From NCBI GenBank assembly GCA_029204225.1, contig CM055095.1, positions 26,126,625 through 26,190,624 on the forward strand: a stretch of DNA of 64,000 nt, given 5' to 3'. Positions 13,348 through 22,910 of the stretch are shown in pieces. The position numbers and the translations under genes were made by a program. Origin of the DNA: Diphasiastrum complanatum. Lineage: Eukaryota; Streptophyta; Lycopodiopsida; Lycopodiales; Lycopodiaceae. A model generated the notes under the pieces. That model ran no database searches. It saw nothing but the letters and a program-made list of their open reading frames with translations, and was not told the DNA's origin. Each line of letters starts with the position of its first letter. Position 1 is the first letter of the stretch.

Positions 13348-13794
13348 TCATTCGGCGAGTAGCATTAGTGATCCTTGTTGCAGACCCATCATGTCACTCA
13401 CCAGCTTGGCTGGGCCACAGAGAGCTCCCGCTATGACGTCGCTCTCCCCACTTATGTACTTTGAGATGTTGTGGATCACTACATCTACTCCGAGCCTGAT
13501 AGGAGAGAGCACCAGAGGAGCAAAGGTGTTGTCCACCACCACAGTGGCTCCCTTATTGTGGCCAATACTTGCGAGGGCGGGAATGTATGCCACAATAAGA
13601 GTATGATTCGACATTGTCTCGAAGTAAAGAACCTTTGTTGATGGGGTGAAGGCAAATTCCACTGCCTCTGGGAACTCTATGTCTAGGAAAGTAGTCAAGA
13701 TTCCGCACACACGGGGTGCACACACGGGGTAGGAAATTTGCCAAAAGCATGAGTGAAGAGCATGAGTGTCGCCATAGAGACGACTTGAGGCTTG
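13348..13794 (-). pseudogene. MGL: Methionine gamma-lyase fragment
   Basis: Methionine gamma-lyase is a PLP enzyme of the Cys/Met-metabolism family that cleaves methionine to methanethiol, 2-oxobutyrate and ammonia in the plant cytosol. The reading frame carries SRLYGDTHAL, CGILTTF, TKVLYFETMSN, GATVVVDNTFAPLVLSP and HNISKYISGESDVIAG, ending in GSLMLL. The PLP-binding lysine region (ISKYISG) is kept. About 150 residues of the middle of the family are present; the N-terminal part and everything after SLMLL are missing. A local duplication ('accccgtgtgtgc' twice) adds about nine residues before CGIL. The frame stays open within the matched part, which implies a fairly young or retro-derived fragment. 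Cystathionine gamma-synthase is less likely because the LVSDMMGLQQGSLMLL stretch follows the MGL pattern. Confidence 0.8.
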
Positions 13795-13917
13795 AACATG
13801 ACTCTGCTCTCTGAAATCAACGATTTGTTGCTCTGTAGATTCCACGATTTGCATTGGAATCCACGATTTGTTGTAGAGTGGTAACTGCCAGAAATGAATT
13901 TCAATAGTGAATACCAA

Positions 13918-15112
13918 ACAGATCTACGTTCCTCTTGCTCTTTCGTAAAGTTATCTCAGTATGAGAGCTCAACATGTCCTACATTGAAGTTTGATTTATT
14001 TGCAACATAGATGTGTTCTTGGCTACCTCAAAAGGTGCGATTTGTAACAGCAGACATTGCCTTCATAAATGCGACTGGGAACAAATATTCTGCCTCGGAA
14101 ATCAGCGATTGACTGGCCATAGAAACACGTTAGAAAATGGCAACATAAATGCCTTGGATGTCTACCACAAGGAGTAGAAGGTCTGCCACAGGGAGTACGA
14201 CGATCTACCATAGCAAGTGAGATTATCAATTATGAATTTGTTGGCCATCAGAGCTTTGACCACTGTTTCAGCATTACGGACTAGGCAAAAATGTGTCTCT
14301 CTGTCAACGTTGGACACTAGCCTGTGTTAGTAGACAATAGTAATTCAATCCATTTTTTTATTGCTCTTCTTTGTTTTGGTATTGTGATTTTTCTCATCCC
14401 TTATGGGTTCTTCCTTGGACAAGGCTGTTGGAATTTGATGCTCAGCCTCAAATCCATTCAATAATGAGCATCCTGAAAACCCAAAACAGAAGGCTCGAAT
14501 TTCTAAGCAGAGGATCGAATATTCTAGAATTTTTTGATACTGGATTGACTCAAAAAATTCTATATTTTTTGAGTCATTGTACATTTTTCGATACTTGTAA
14601 AATTCGATATTGTCGGTCTAAAATTCGACAAAATGACTTCGCGTTGATGCATTAATTGTAATGAGGCGGTTGTAATAACTACAACAAAAGGTAGTTGTAG
14701 ATATTTTGTACGATATCAATCCTAGAATTTTCATCGGAAAACTTCTTCTGATTATTCAAGTTTTTGTAACCAGAGTTATCACTCTCAACGACTATAAGCT
14801 GAAGTTATCACTTCAAGCATTGTACTCATTGTTTGATATTAATCAAAGTGCAAATTTTAGTCCCACCACTGTATCGTTTCATTGTGCATTTGTTTAAATC
14901 ATTCAATTTGAAAATTCTGTTGTTGTTTGTGGCACTTCCGATGCTAACACGCACCCACTCGAGCTTCCGTTGACTAATCTCTCGATTTCAAACAAGGGCT
15001 ACTTTTAGTTTATGAATGAGCATCACCTACCGCCTGTCAACTTTTTATTAAGATACTCTCTGTGCTATTGTTGAACATGGTTAAATTTTACTATGGTCGA
15101 GATGTATGAGAT
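13918..15112. other. Intergenic with low-complexity block at about 14450-14650
   Basis: No gene. The block at 14450-14650 uses the same vocabulary as 16200-16600 ('gactcaaaaaattc', 'tttttcgatac', 'aaaattcga'). It is probably a relic of the same low-complexity filler found inside the Helitron-like elements. The remainder is unrecognised. Confidence 0.4.
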
Positions 15113-15240
15113 ATGTTACATATTCTACATGCGAGATGTGTGAGATCAGTCACTATCCGAATCATCGGCCATCACTTAGATCGTCGGCGGCCACCTAAAT
15201 CCGCACCATATTTGTGCGATCATTGGCCATGTGCGCATGT
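15113..15240. repeat. Inverted partial copy of the 16795-16870 Helitron end region
   Basis: Reverse-complemented, this stretch reads 'gatctaagtgatggccgatg', then 'attcgga' and 'ctcgcat'. That matches 'gatctaggtggtgaccgatg', 'atttgga' and 'ctcgcat' at 16807-16860. It is an inverted, diverged copy of the region next to the 3' end of the larger Helitron-like element. Confidence 0.5.
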
Positions 15241-15821
15241 GTATGGGTGCATGGCATGCATCCTCCTTTCCTCACCCATGCATACCACTTTCTTAACTAG
15301 AAATGATACTGAGGGGATGCATGTATGGGGAAAGTGCATATCCCCATAATTTGCACATTATGTGCATTGAGGGGTGGGCCCCACTAAATTCAAATATCTT
15401 TCTCTAAATTCAAATATTTGAAGTTTGAAGTTAAGGTTTTATTTTTTTCACACACTTCAAGGTGCTTTAAACTTTAGCCAATAATCTTCATTACATGGCT
15501 TTCTTATTTATTTTGAACTACCAAAGTTTTACCCATAAATCATGAACAAAAAAATTCTCTAGACTACCTTAAACTGTTTTTTTTTTTTTCAACCTCCCAA
15601 ATATCTATCTTGGTCCCTTTTCAGGAATGTTTACTCACAAGCCCAAACTCACTAGCTTTAACTCCTAAATTGTAACCCACAAGCTTTTATCCATGGGCCA
15701 AAAAATGCGCAGTTGAAAATAAAGGAGGGGGATGGGGTGAGGGGAGCAAAAGAGACAATAAAAAGAGAAAAATAAAGGGGGAGGGGGGGATTTGAAACAC
15801 AAATGCGTGTATGTGCATACA

Positions 15822-15822
<1 letters not shown>
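15241..15822. other. Intergenic, nothing recognised
   Basis: Contains 'catgcatcctcc'-type words shared with 6300-6380 and a poly-T run. No gene or known element. Confidence 0.35.
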
Positions 15823-15907
<85 letters not shown>

Positions 15908-16020
15908 ACGTGTGCGTTCGTTGTGTGTGTGTGTGTGAGAGAGCTTTTTTCGACGCATCGAATGCGTGTGCGCGCACACACACACACGCACACGCGCACA
16001 CACACACACACACACACACA
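15823..16020. repeat. (TG)n ... (CA)n compound microsatellite
   Basis: A TG tract (15823-15930, a few interruptions) is followed by about 45 bp of mixed sequence and then a CA tract (15977-16020). The CA tract ends in A immediately before the TC start of the element at 16021. ORFs through this stretch are artefacts. Confidence 0.95.
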
Positions 16021-16756
16021 TCTATATAGTATAAAACTAGTTTAGAGAGTGTGTGTGTATTTTGCTGTAAAAAATGTCACACTGTATCACCAAAAATGTC
16101 ATTCTCTGCCCGCAAAAAATGTCACCAATTTGCAACAGAAAAGCTAAAAAAACGTTTGAAAAAAAAAGGTATATAGATAAACTAAAAAATTTTGAGCAAA
16201 AGATCGAAAAAATCTAGTATCGAATTTTTTTGACCCAATGATCGAAATCCAGAATCAAAATTTTTTGATACCAAATCGACTCAAAAAATCTGTAATTTTT
16301 CGATACCCAAAATCACCCATAATCATAAATTTTGGATGCGGGATCGACTCAAAAAATCAGAATTTTCCAATACCCAAAATCAAAAAATTTCGATTCGGAA
16401 TTAACTCAAAAAATTTGTAATTTTTCGACACCCAAACCCAAAATTTTTCGATACCCAAAATCAGAATTTTTCGATACGGGATCGACTTAGAAATTCTTTT
16501 GATACCAAAAATAAAAATATTTCGATACCTAATTTCAAAAAATTGCGATACCCAAAATCAGACTTTTTTGATACCCAATCGAAGTTTTTCAATCCGAGAT
16601 CGAGAAATCAGATATTTTTTATACCCAAAATCATATGTCCACCCGCCCTCGCCGTACTTCGGCCACGTACATACACACACATACATCGGCCACGACCATC
16701 AGATTTCCTCTTAAACCATCGCTGCTCGTCCGTCAACGATGGGCACTCTTTATATA
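16021..16756 (+). mobile_element. Small non-autonomous Helitron-like element (736 bp)
   Basis: The left end begins TCTATATAGTATAAAAC directly after an A, as Helitron 5' ends do. It is followed by 'tttagagagtgtg' and three 'aaaaatgtca' repeats. The middle (16170-16620) is low-complexity 'ttttcgatacccaaaatca' text. The right end has 'cgtcaacgatgggcactctt' followed by TTTATATA, where the family's CTAG has become TATA, and then the TA tract. The last ~110 bp match, inverted, the element end at 944-1065, including its CTAG. The first ~130 bp match, inverted, 20390-20530. It has no coding capacity and would depend on Rep/helicase supplied elsewhere. The class assignment comes from termini and insertion context only. 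Confidence 0.6.
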
Positions 16757-16859
16757 TATATTTGTAAAAAGAGTGTCCGTCATTGACGGGCAATGGAGGC
16801 CGATCTAGGTGGTGACCGATGATTTGGATTATGGCCAATCTCGCACAGCTCGCATCTCA

Positions 16860-17570
16860 AATATCTAACATTCGAGTCTTTGGAAAAATTCAAGTCTTTG
16901 AAAAACTTCGAATCTTGGAAAAAATTGAGTCTTTGGAAAAATTCGAGTCTCTTGAGAAATTCGACTTGACAATACAAAGGGCCCTTCGATCTTTCGGAAA
17001 AATTTGAGTTGGCAGTTCAAGTCTTTGAAAAAATTCGAGTCTTTGAAAATATTCGATGTTTCGAAAAATTTCAAGTCTTTCAAAAAATTTGAGTCATTTG
17101 AATAATTCGATCTGTTGAAAAATTTCGAGTCTATGAAAAATTCGAATTATTGGAGAAATTCAAATCACTAAAAAATTTGAGTCATTGGAAAAATTCGATC
17201 ATCTGAAAAAATTCGAGTCTATGGTAAAATTCGATCCTTTGGAAAAATTTGAGTCGTTGGAAAAATTCGAATCTTTTTAAAAATTTGAGTCGACCAAAAA
17301 ATTCGTACTACTCCCAAAATTCCAGTCTATCCAAAACTTTGAGTCTTCAAAAATTCGGGTCGTTCAAAAATTCGAGTCTTTCCTAAACTTCGAGCCTTCG
17401 AAAAAATTTGAGTCTTTTGAACAATTCAAGTCCCTGGAAAAATTTGAGTCTTTTCTAAAAAAAATTCGAGTCGTTCCAAAAATTCGAGTCTTTGAAAAGA
17501 TTCGACTCGTTCCAAAAATTTGAGTCTTTCAAAAAATTTGAGTGTTCGGAAAAATTCAACCCCAATAGCC
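16860..17570. repeat. Quasi-repeat of 'gaaaaattcgagtctttg'
   Basis: Words such as 'ttcgagtctttg', 'gaaaaattcga' and 'aaaatttgagtc' recur roughly every 20-25 bp for 700 bp. This is non-coding filler inside the larger Helitron-like element, comparable in style to 16170-16620. Confidence 0.75.
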
Positions 17571-18122
17571 TCCTATACTCCACCCCATTTCTTTTCTCCT
17601 CTAGCCCACTCACACTTACACACACACATTCATAGTGAAAGAAAGAACAAACATGTGGATTTCAATTCTAGATTTTGAAAAGCTCATTATATAGTTTCAA
17701 GCGCAAGATGATATTATTTGAGGATTTAGAATGGTATGTTCACATTAGTTCTTTTGTATCCTTGTAGAAATTGACATGTTTATGCATCTCCTACGTGCAT
17801 CAATGTTTGAAAGGCATGTGTAACTAACAAATGGGCCTTAAAATTGAATCGGATTGTAGCTTATTGTCATTTGCAATTATATATAACCTTGGTCAAAATC
17901 ACTTGGAGGTAGATAATAGAATAATGTAATTTTAAAGCTTAAGAAGAATGACGTATAACATATAGGACAATATATACTAATTTTATTACTTCCCTTGTTA
18001 TGGGTACTTTGTAGACATTGATAGCGATGTGTTTAAACGTCCTACGGGTACGTCCTAGATGTTGATACCTCTCTCTCTCTCTCTTGTATGTGATATTTGC
18101 TAGTAAATTTCAATTTCAATTT

Positions 18123-18125
<3 letters not shown>
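17571..18125. other. Unrecognised interior of the Helitron-like element
   Basis: No gene fragment was recognised. A short CTCTCT run occurs at 18070-18085. Confidence 0.35.

Positions 18126-18210
<85 letters not shown>
18126..18210. repeat. (CT)42 microsatellite
   Basis: An uninterrupted CT tract of about 85 bp, facing the (GA) tract at 18339-18413 as its reverse complement. Confidence 0.97.
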
Positions 18211-18213
<3 letters not shown>

Positions 18214-18336
18214 ATGATATTAAAATCACAGTAAGGCTCTCTTGGATTTTTACAATTTGTTTCTATGGAAGGCTCTCTTGGATTCTTATAATTTGTTTCT
18301 ATGGAACTCGCATAAAAAATTATTTACCTGAGCAGG

Positions 18337-18338
<2 letters not shown>
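18211..18338. repeat. Short tandem duplication between CT and GA tracts
   Basis: The phrase 'ggctctcttggattttta' plus 'caatttgtttctatggaa' occurs twice in a row with two changes (period about 47 bp). Confidence 0.7.

Positions 18339-18413
<75 letters not shown>
18339..18413. repeat. (GA)37 microsatellite
   Basis: An uninterrupted AG tract of about 75 bp, complementary to the CT tract 128 bp to the left. The pair could form a long stem. Confidence 0.97.
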
Positions 18414-18416
<3 letters not shown>

Positions 18417-19566
18417 TTGATTAGCATCATATTCATCAAAACCATTATCTTCAAAATTTATTTTTGGAGAATCGTCTCCTATATTCACATTATAAATAAC
18501 ATGTAATAAAAATATGCAACAATACCAAATAAGCATAGGGAGTGCAATAACTATCTTGGATAGTTTCAAGAAGCTCAGAAAGGAGAAAAACATGATGCAA
18601 ATTATACAATGGTTGAATGCAAATCTTCAAGGAGCGCCTGTGTTTTGAGGGGATGCAAACCTCGGGTCATTGGGAGTTCTTGGTTGAATTCTTAAGGAGC
18701 GCTTGTGTTTTGCGAAGATCAAATCTCAAGTCATTTGGAGCTGTAGGTTGAATGCTCATGAATTAGCATATCTATCCAACATTGCTAAAACATAGATAAG
18801 GAAGTGAGTTGTTTTCTTTTGGGGCTTCATAAGGTGCAGACCTACATCTCCTCCATCATTTAATAGTAATGGTATTGATAAGAAATGATAAGCTCTAACA
18901 AAGGAACTCCTTACTTTCATAAGCAAAAGAAAGGCCTATCTAGCATCATTTCAACCAAGACATGCATTCCATGTTGAACAGTAGAACATCATGTATCAAT
19001 GGCAGTCTGCTTTGACCAACATATCATTGTATAGCATAATAATCTCACCATTGCAAGTTTATGACAATAACAAACCCCGTCGTTATAACATCAATGCACA
19101 ATCTACATGTGAAGAAAACCGATAGGATCCAGCGATAGGCTTCACGCTTGTCACTTTTCATATTTGAAATCGAGTCGGATTGGCTTTGGGCTATAACATA
19201 TCTCCTGTCATGGCCTTACAGCAAGCAACACCTAAACTTGAATAGAATCAGGCCTCCAGAATACAAAAGCAGCGACTGCCATCTGTATCTCCTGCGCATC
19301 AGAGGCCACCATGATGAATCCAATCCAGTTCGATTCTTGGCTTCGGCCAGCAAGATCTTGAGCCACGGATTTAGGGCAACCTATTGTAGTTGATACCTGA
19401 AAAGTCGATCAGGCCGCATACCCATAGCTATAATCATAGATGAAATTGCAGCAGACTAATAATAAAAGCAGTGGATCAAGCTAAAAGGAGTAAAGGCATG
19501 AGTACGTCACAGTGGTTCACAATGCTAGGTATACACGACAGTGTGAAAGTTGCTTGTAGAATGGAA
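18414..19566. other. Interior of the Helitron-like element; tandem duplication at 18615-18760
   Basis: Two copies of a ~75-bp phrase ('aaggagcgcctgtgttttg' ... 'gtcattgggag') lie at about 18615 and 18690. On the minus strand near 19210-19190, 'VACC', 'GD' and 'PKAN' resemble the alpha-tubulin ACCLMYRGD region, but the match is too short to call. Nothing else was recognised. Confidence 0.35.
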
Positions 19567-19793
19567 GAGATGGTGAACTATAGTGCTTGCCTTTGGTGAG
19601 GGGTAGACAGTGAATCCAAGCTTGGATTTCTTTCCAAAATAGATAGAGAATCGCTCCAACAAAATTGACCCTAATCCAGAGCCTGTTTTTTCCACCAACA
19701 GCGTTGAAGATCAAAAAGCCCTACAATCTAGAGCAGTTATCTGCAAGCTTTCTCACACGATCCATGCAGCAATCCACTATCTCCTTTCCAACT
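19567..19793 (-). pseudogene. TUA: Alpha-tubulin gene fragment
   Basis: Alpha-tubulin forms the alpha/beta heterodimer of microtubules. The minus strand reads VGKEIVDCCMDRVRKLADNC, a TAG where the family has Gln, then GFLIFNAVGG. After a frameshift caused by extra A residues it reads GSGLGSILLERFSIYFGKKS, KLGFTVYPSPK and ASTIV. The frameshift falls inside the GGGTGSG nucleotide-binding signature. This is about 75 residues of the middle of a ~450-residue protein. The nonsense codon plus the frameshift make it non-functional. It lies about 300 bp from the BRR2 fragment, on the same strand and inside the same putative Helitron, which supports capture rather than independent insertion. Confidence 0.85.
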
Positions 19794-20094
19794 GCACCGT
19801 CATGCCATCATTTTAGAAATGTAAATCCACATCTATATCAGATCCTTGTGTGCTAACAGAGGTGCTGCGGCATCAATTATGATAGATGCTACACACATTG
19901 ATGAGGAATATTCACATAAGCGGTATCTAAGCAAGAAGGCATATCCTCCTGCATAGCAGTCGGTGTGCTGATGAACAAGAATGTAGCACTCAGACTCCGT
20001 CCCATTCTGAGTGAAGATCAAAGGCAAGGGACCGAGAATCCTACACACACTCCATCGCGATACCACCACTGCCAAAGGATCCCAATAGGTGCAG

Positions 20095-20254
20095 TATATT
20101 TTGCGTTGAATCCAATAGGCATCAATATCTTGCACGTTCAGCCCTTGATCAGCCTCTTGCATCTCTTCATTACGAGCACCAAACTGGAATGTGCACGCTA
20201 CTCATACTGCTTGAAGCGAGCGTGAGCTTCTACACCTCCTCCCACATGCGCCAT
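20095..20254 (-). pseudogene. BRR2: BRR2 (U5 snRNP 200-kDa RNA helicase) N-terminal fragment, internally deleted
   Basis: BRR2 is the Ski2-like helicase that unwinds U4/U6 snRNA in the spliceosome. The minus strand opens with ATG at 20254 and reads MAHVGGGVEAHARFKQYE, a stop (TAG where the family has Tyr), then RAHSSLVL. This is the extreme N-terminus of the plant protein. After about 10 unrelated bases and a frame change it continues EADQGLNVQDIDAYWIQRKI, which lies several hundred residues further along in the intact protein. Everything between and after is gone. The join of two distant parts suggests capture of separate exons or an internal deletion of a captured copy. About 90 bp of possible 5' leader precede the ATG, including the palindrome gagagcgcgcgctctc at about 20306-20321. 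Confidence 0.8.
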
Positions 20255-20534
20255 CTTTCTTCCTTCATCCTCCGCAGAGAATGTCACCCCAGTTAGAGAG
20301 TAAGAGAGAGCGCGCGCTCTCGGGGCAAATAAAATTTCAAATATACTTATGTGTGCGTGCGTCGAAAAGAAAACAAAAAGTTGTTATTTTTTTTATCCTG
20401 TTTTTTAAAACATATTGTAGCTTTTTTCTTTGTAAAATGGGTGACATTTTTCACGGGCAGTGTTGTGACATTTCTGGTGGCACAGGGTTAATTTTTTTTA
20501 CGGCAACCCTGACACTCTCTCTCTAAAATATCTT

Positions 20535-20536
<2 letters not shown>

Positions 20537-20592
<56 letters not shown>

Positions 20593-20593
20593 T

Positions 20594-20662
<69 letters not shown>
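20537..20662. repeat. (CA)n(TA)n compound microsatellite
   Basis: A CA tract, a short CATA transition and a long TA tract lie between the 5' end of one Helitron-like element and the CTAG end of the next. Confidence 0.95.
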
Positions 20663-20663
<1 letters not shown>

Positions 20664-20765
20664 TAGTAAAGAGTGCTCGTCGTTGACGAGCACTCTTTTG
20701 GTCAGGCGGTCGACGATCTGGGTGACAGCTGGTATAGGAGGAAAGCCGATGGTCGTTACTGCTTT
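20663..20765 (-). mobile_element. Helitron-like 3' terminus with perfect 14-bp hairpin
   Basis: On the minus strand the element ends in a hairpin whose 14-bp arms (AAAGAGTGCTCGTC and its complement, 20668-20698) pair perfectly around a 3-nt loop. CTAG (20663-20666) and the flanking TA tract follow. The adjoining sequence shares 'ggaggaaagc' and 'atggtcgt' with the end at 944-1010. The other end was not found. To the right is a gag remnant that may be the insertion target or may have truncated the element. Confidence 0.65.
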
Positions 20766-20769
20766 TGAT

Positions 20770-22440
20770 AATAATTAATGTCTGATAAGGTCTGTTCAAA
20801 TGTGATATTCGGTCTCAAAGAGCCAATATCTGAAACAATCACATACTGCTTTTTATCTTTTGGTTTGAAATCAACAAGAACTCTAGATAACTGAGAATTA
20901 GTTGGTAAATCTTCATCCTTTTCTGTACTGGACTGGAGTTAATTTCGTTGTCGATTAAAGCTTTTGCTTTTTCAAATACATCCTTTTGAAATAATTTTGC
21001 AGCATTCTGGTTGTAATCAGAATCATCTTTCAGATCTTCCTTGGTAATAGATTTATTCACCTTTGGCTACTTCGTAGGATGTTTTTTTCTTCTAGGTTTT
21101 AGCAAAGCTCTCTTTCAATAATTTCAAAGAATTTAAAGAGCTCTATGTCAAAACTTTGAGAACATCATCTAGATCACTCGGCCAAGTCGTGTCGGTAGTC
21201 AAGAGAATTTCTTTTGTTAGAGCACCCAATTCTCTGAACAACTACATCGTCCTGCTTCAGCTTTGAATCAACTTCTGCAACAGGAGTCTGAACATCTTAT
21301 ACATGATCTTTGGGTTGGTAGGCTTTGGACATTCTGCAGTAGTGTGCCCTTCTGCTGAACAATTTGAACACATAGGAACAAAGCTGAATGGTCGACGTGG
21401 TTCTAGGCAATTGGGTGAATAGGGGCCTTGAGCGCCACAATTATAATAGCTACTTGTGACTCGCTTCGGCGGTAGGTTTGCAGGTGCATAAATAGTCTTC
21501 TGATTTTGACTTACAATCTGGGAAGGTACAAATCATTTTGATGCAAACTTCGGCTTTGATTGTACACCTGAGCTAGTTTGTAGCCCTTGTATATAATGGC
21601 AATGCTCTTTTGGATCTACTTCATAGACATATAAAACATCTCTTGAAGAACCTTCCACATAAGATACCCTTACATTCGTTATTGGTGTGGCCTGAAGAAC
21701 CGCACTTAGTGCTCCAGACACTAGGATTGGAGGTTGGAGCTTTATGTCATTTATCCGACACTTTAGATATTTGAACCTTTAAATCCTGAATCTGCTTCAA
21801 CAAATCGACAGTATTTTGCTTCCACACTTTATTGGTCTTAGTAGGTAGATCCTTGTAAGGCTTTATTTTCTTCTTCGTTTTTCTTTCCGTCTGATGGTCT
21901 TTCTCGTCTTCTGAAGAATCATAACTCTCAGTGTCCGATTTGTCACTTGAACTGGTTGACTTCGAACTATTTGAAGAATCCTTCTCAGAGCTCGAATCTT
22001 CAGATGTTTTTGACGATTTCCTTTTTTTCTTGTGGCTAGAACAACGTTTCCTCAGGACTTTTTGACATTTCACAATTTCTAGCTATTGCAATCACTTCGT
22101 CTAAGCTATTCATGGAACCTTGTCTGCAATATCAATCTATCTTTGACGACAGACCTGCAGGAACCATTTGATTTGCATGGCAATAGGATATATACCAACT
22201 AGTTTTTCAATTAAGTTCTTTACCTTCCAGGTATATCGTCTCAAAGATTCCTTCTCCTTCTTTTGCATTGAGTTTAATAGTGCCATCACTCTAGTTGAAT
22301 AATAGATCTCACAAAATTGGTTCAGAAAGACTTCTTTTAACTGCTCCCAGGTGGTGATAGTGGTATGGTCCATTTTGTAAAAGTCGCCTCCTCTAGATCC
22401 TGCTTACAAGACAAAACAATAGAGAACACATTGTTGGAGA
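20770..22440 (-). pseudogene. LTR-retrotransposon gag remnant with CCHC zinc knuckles
   Basis: Gag packages retrotransposon RNA. On the minus strand, 22373-22137 reads TTITTWEQLKEVFLNQFCE, ..SLRRYTWKVKNLIEKL, the retrotrans-gag pattern. A Ser/Lys/Asp-rich linker follows (22073-21747). Near 21420 a damaged knuckle (NCGAQGPYSPNC) precedes an intact one, CSNCSAEGHTTAEC (21370-21329). Several stops and frame changes break the frame, and the first part of gag is missing. Further left it decays before the Helitron-like end at 20765. No protease, RT or integrase was found downstream. The family (Ty3-like rather than copia) is inferred from the gag style only. Confidence 0.65.
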
Positions 22441-22910
22441 AACCTCCCAACCAAATAGAAGCAACCAATCAATCTCTAGAAGCTTCACCCCCAAGCCAAG
22501 GAATAGGAAGCATGAGAGTAGAGAGAGATTTTGGCAATGAATCAATCAAATGATGGAGTAGTGGGGCGTGTTTGGCCTCCTTATATAAGCTCTAGAACCC
22601 CCTGTGCATATAGTCATGCAAGGTCTTAACTCCCCTGTACGTAGATTCCACTATACATAAAATCTCTATACATGGATTCTCTATACATAGATTGCTATTG
22701 ATACTCTACACATGCATATATGGTCCCAAACCTTGTACTAACTCCAATTAGTGTATTTGGGCCTCACAAGGTTATTAATTATTTGCAGGTCACATCCAGT
22801 ATGATGTGGCATAACTAATAAGCTTGATTCACTGGAGTACCGGGTATCCAAGTCTAAGACTATACCGAATCCTATAAATAGGATGTGAGCATGACATTCT
22901 TCTCCCCTTA
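22441..22910 (-). mobile_element. Candidate LTR, minus strand
   Basis: On the minus strand a purine-rich AAGGGGAGAAG at about 22905, resembling a polypurine tract, precedes the segment. A TATATAAGG box lies at about 22580-22588. The segment ends near ...TTCTCCAACA, a common LTR end, just before the gag remnant. No second LTR copy confirms the boundaries. Confidence 0.4.

Larger units (their letters stand above)
16757..20540 (-). mobile_element. Larger Helitron-like element (~3.8 kb) carrying host gene fragments
   Basis: Read on the minus strand, the 5' end lies at about 20540 (TATAAAGATATTTTAGAGAG, then GTGTCAGGG, then three 'aatgtcac' words). This matches the 5' end of the 16021 element. 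The 3' end is at about 16765 (GCCCGTCAATGACGGACACT, then CTTTTTAC), matching the family hairpin with CTAG decayed. Both ends abut dinucleotide tracts. Inside, in minus-strand order, are a BRR2 helicase fragment (20254-20095), an alpha-tubulin fragment (19793-19567), inverted (GA)/(CT) tracts, and a 'aaaaattcgagtctttg' quasi-repeat (16860-17570). Captured host-gene pieces are typical of plant Helitrons. The two ends could belong to different insertions. No Rep or helicase ORF is present. Confidence 0.5.

Noticed and set aside
15658-16045. Several 80-119-codon ORFs across the TG/CA tracts
   Set aside because: Val-Cys and Thr-His repeats from dinucleotides on both strands; not coding.
19065-19095. 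'ccccgtcgtt' as the 3' end of the gene-carrying Helitron
   Set aside because: It shares nine bases with the family hairpin but has no palindrome and no CTRR end; the end at 16765 fits better.
19190-19430. Further alpha-tubulin exons (GINY-like and ACC..GD..PK-like phrases)
   Set aside because: The phrases are short, in the wrong order for tubulin and broken by stops; too weak to annotate.
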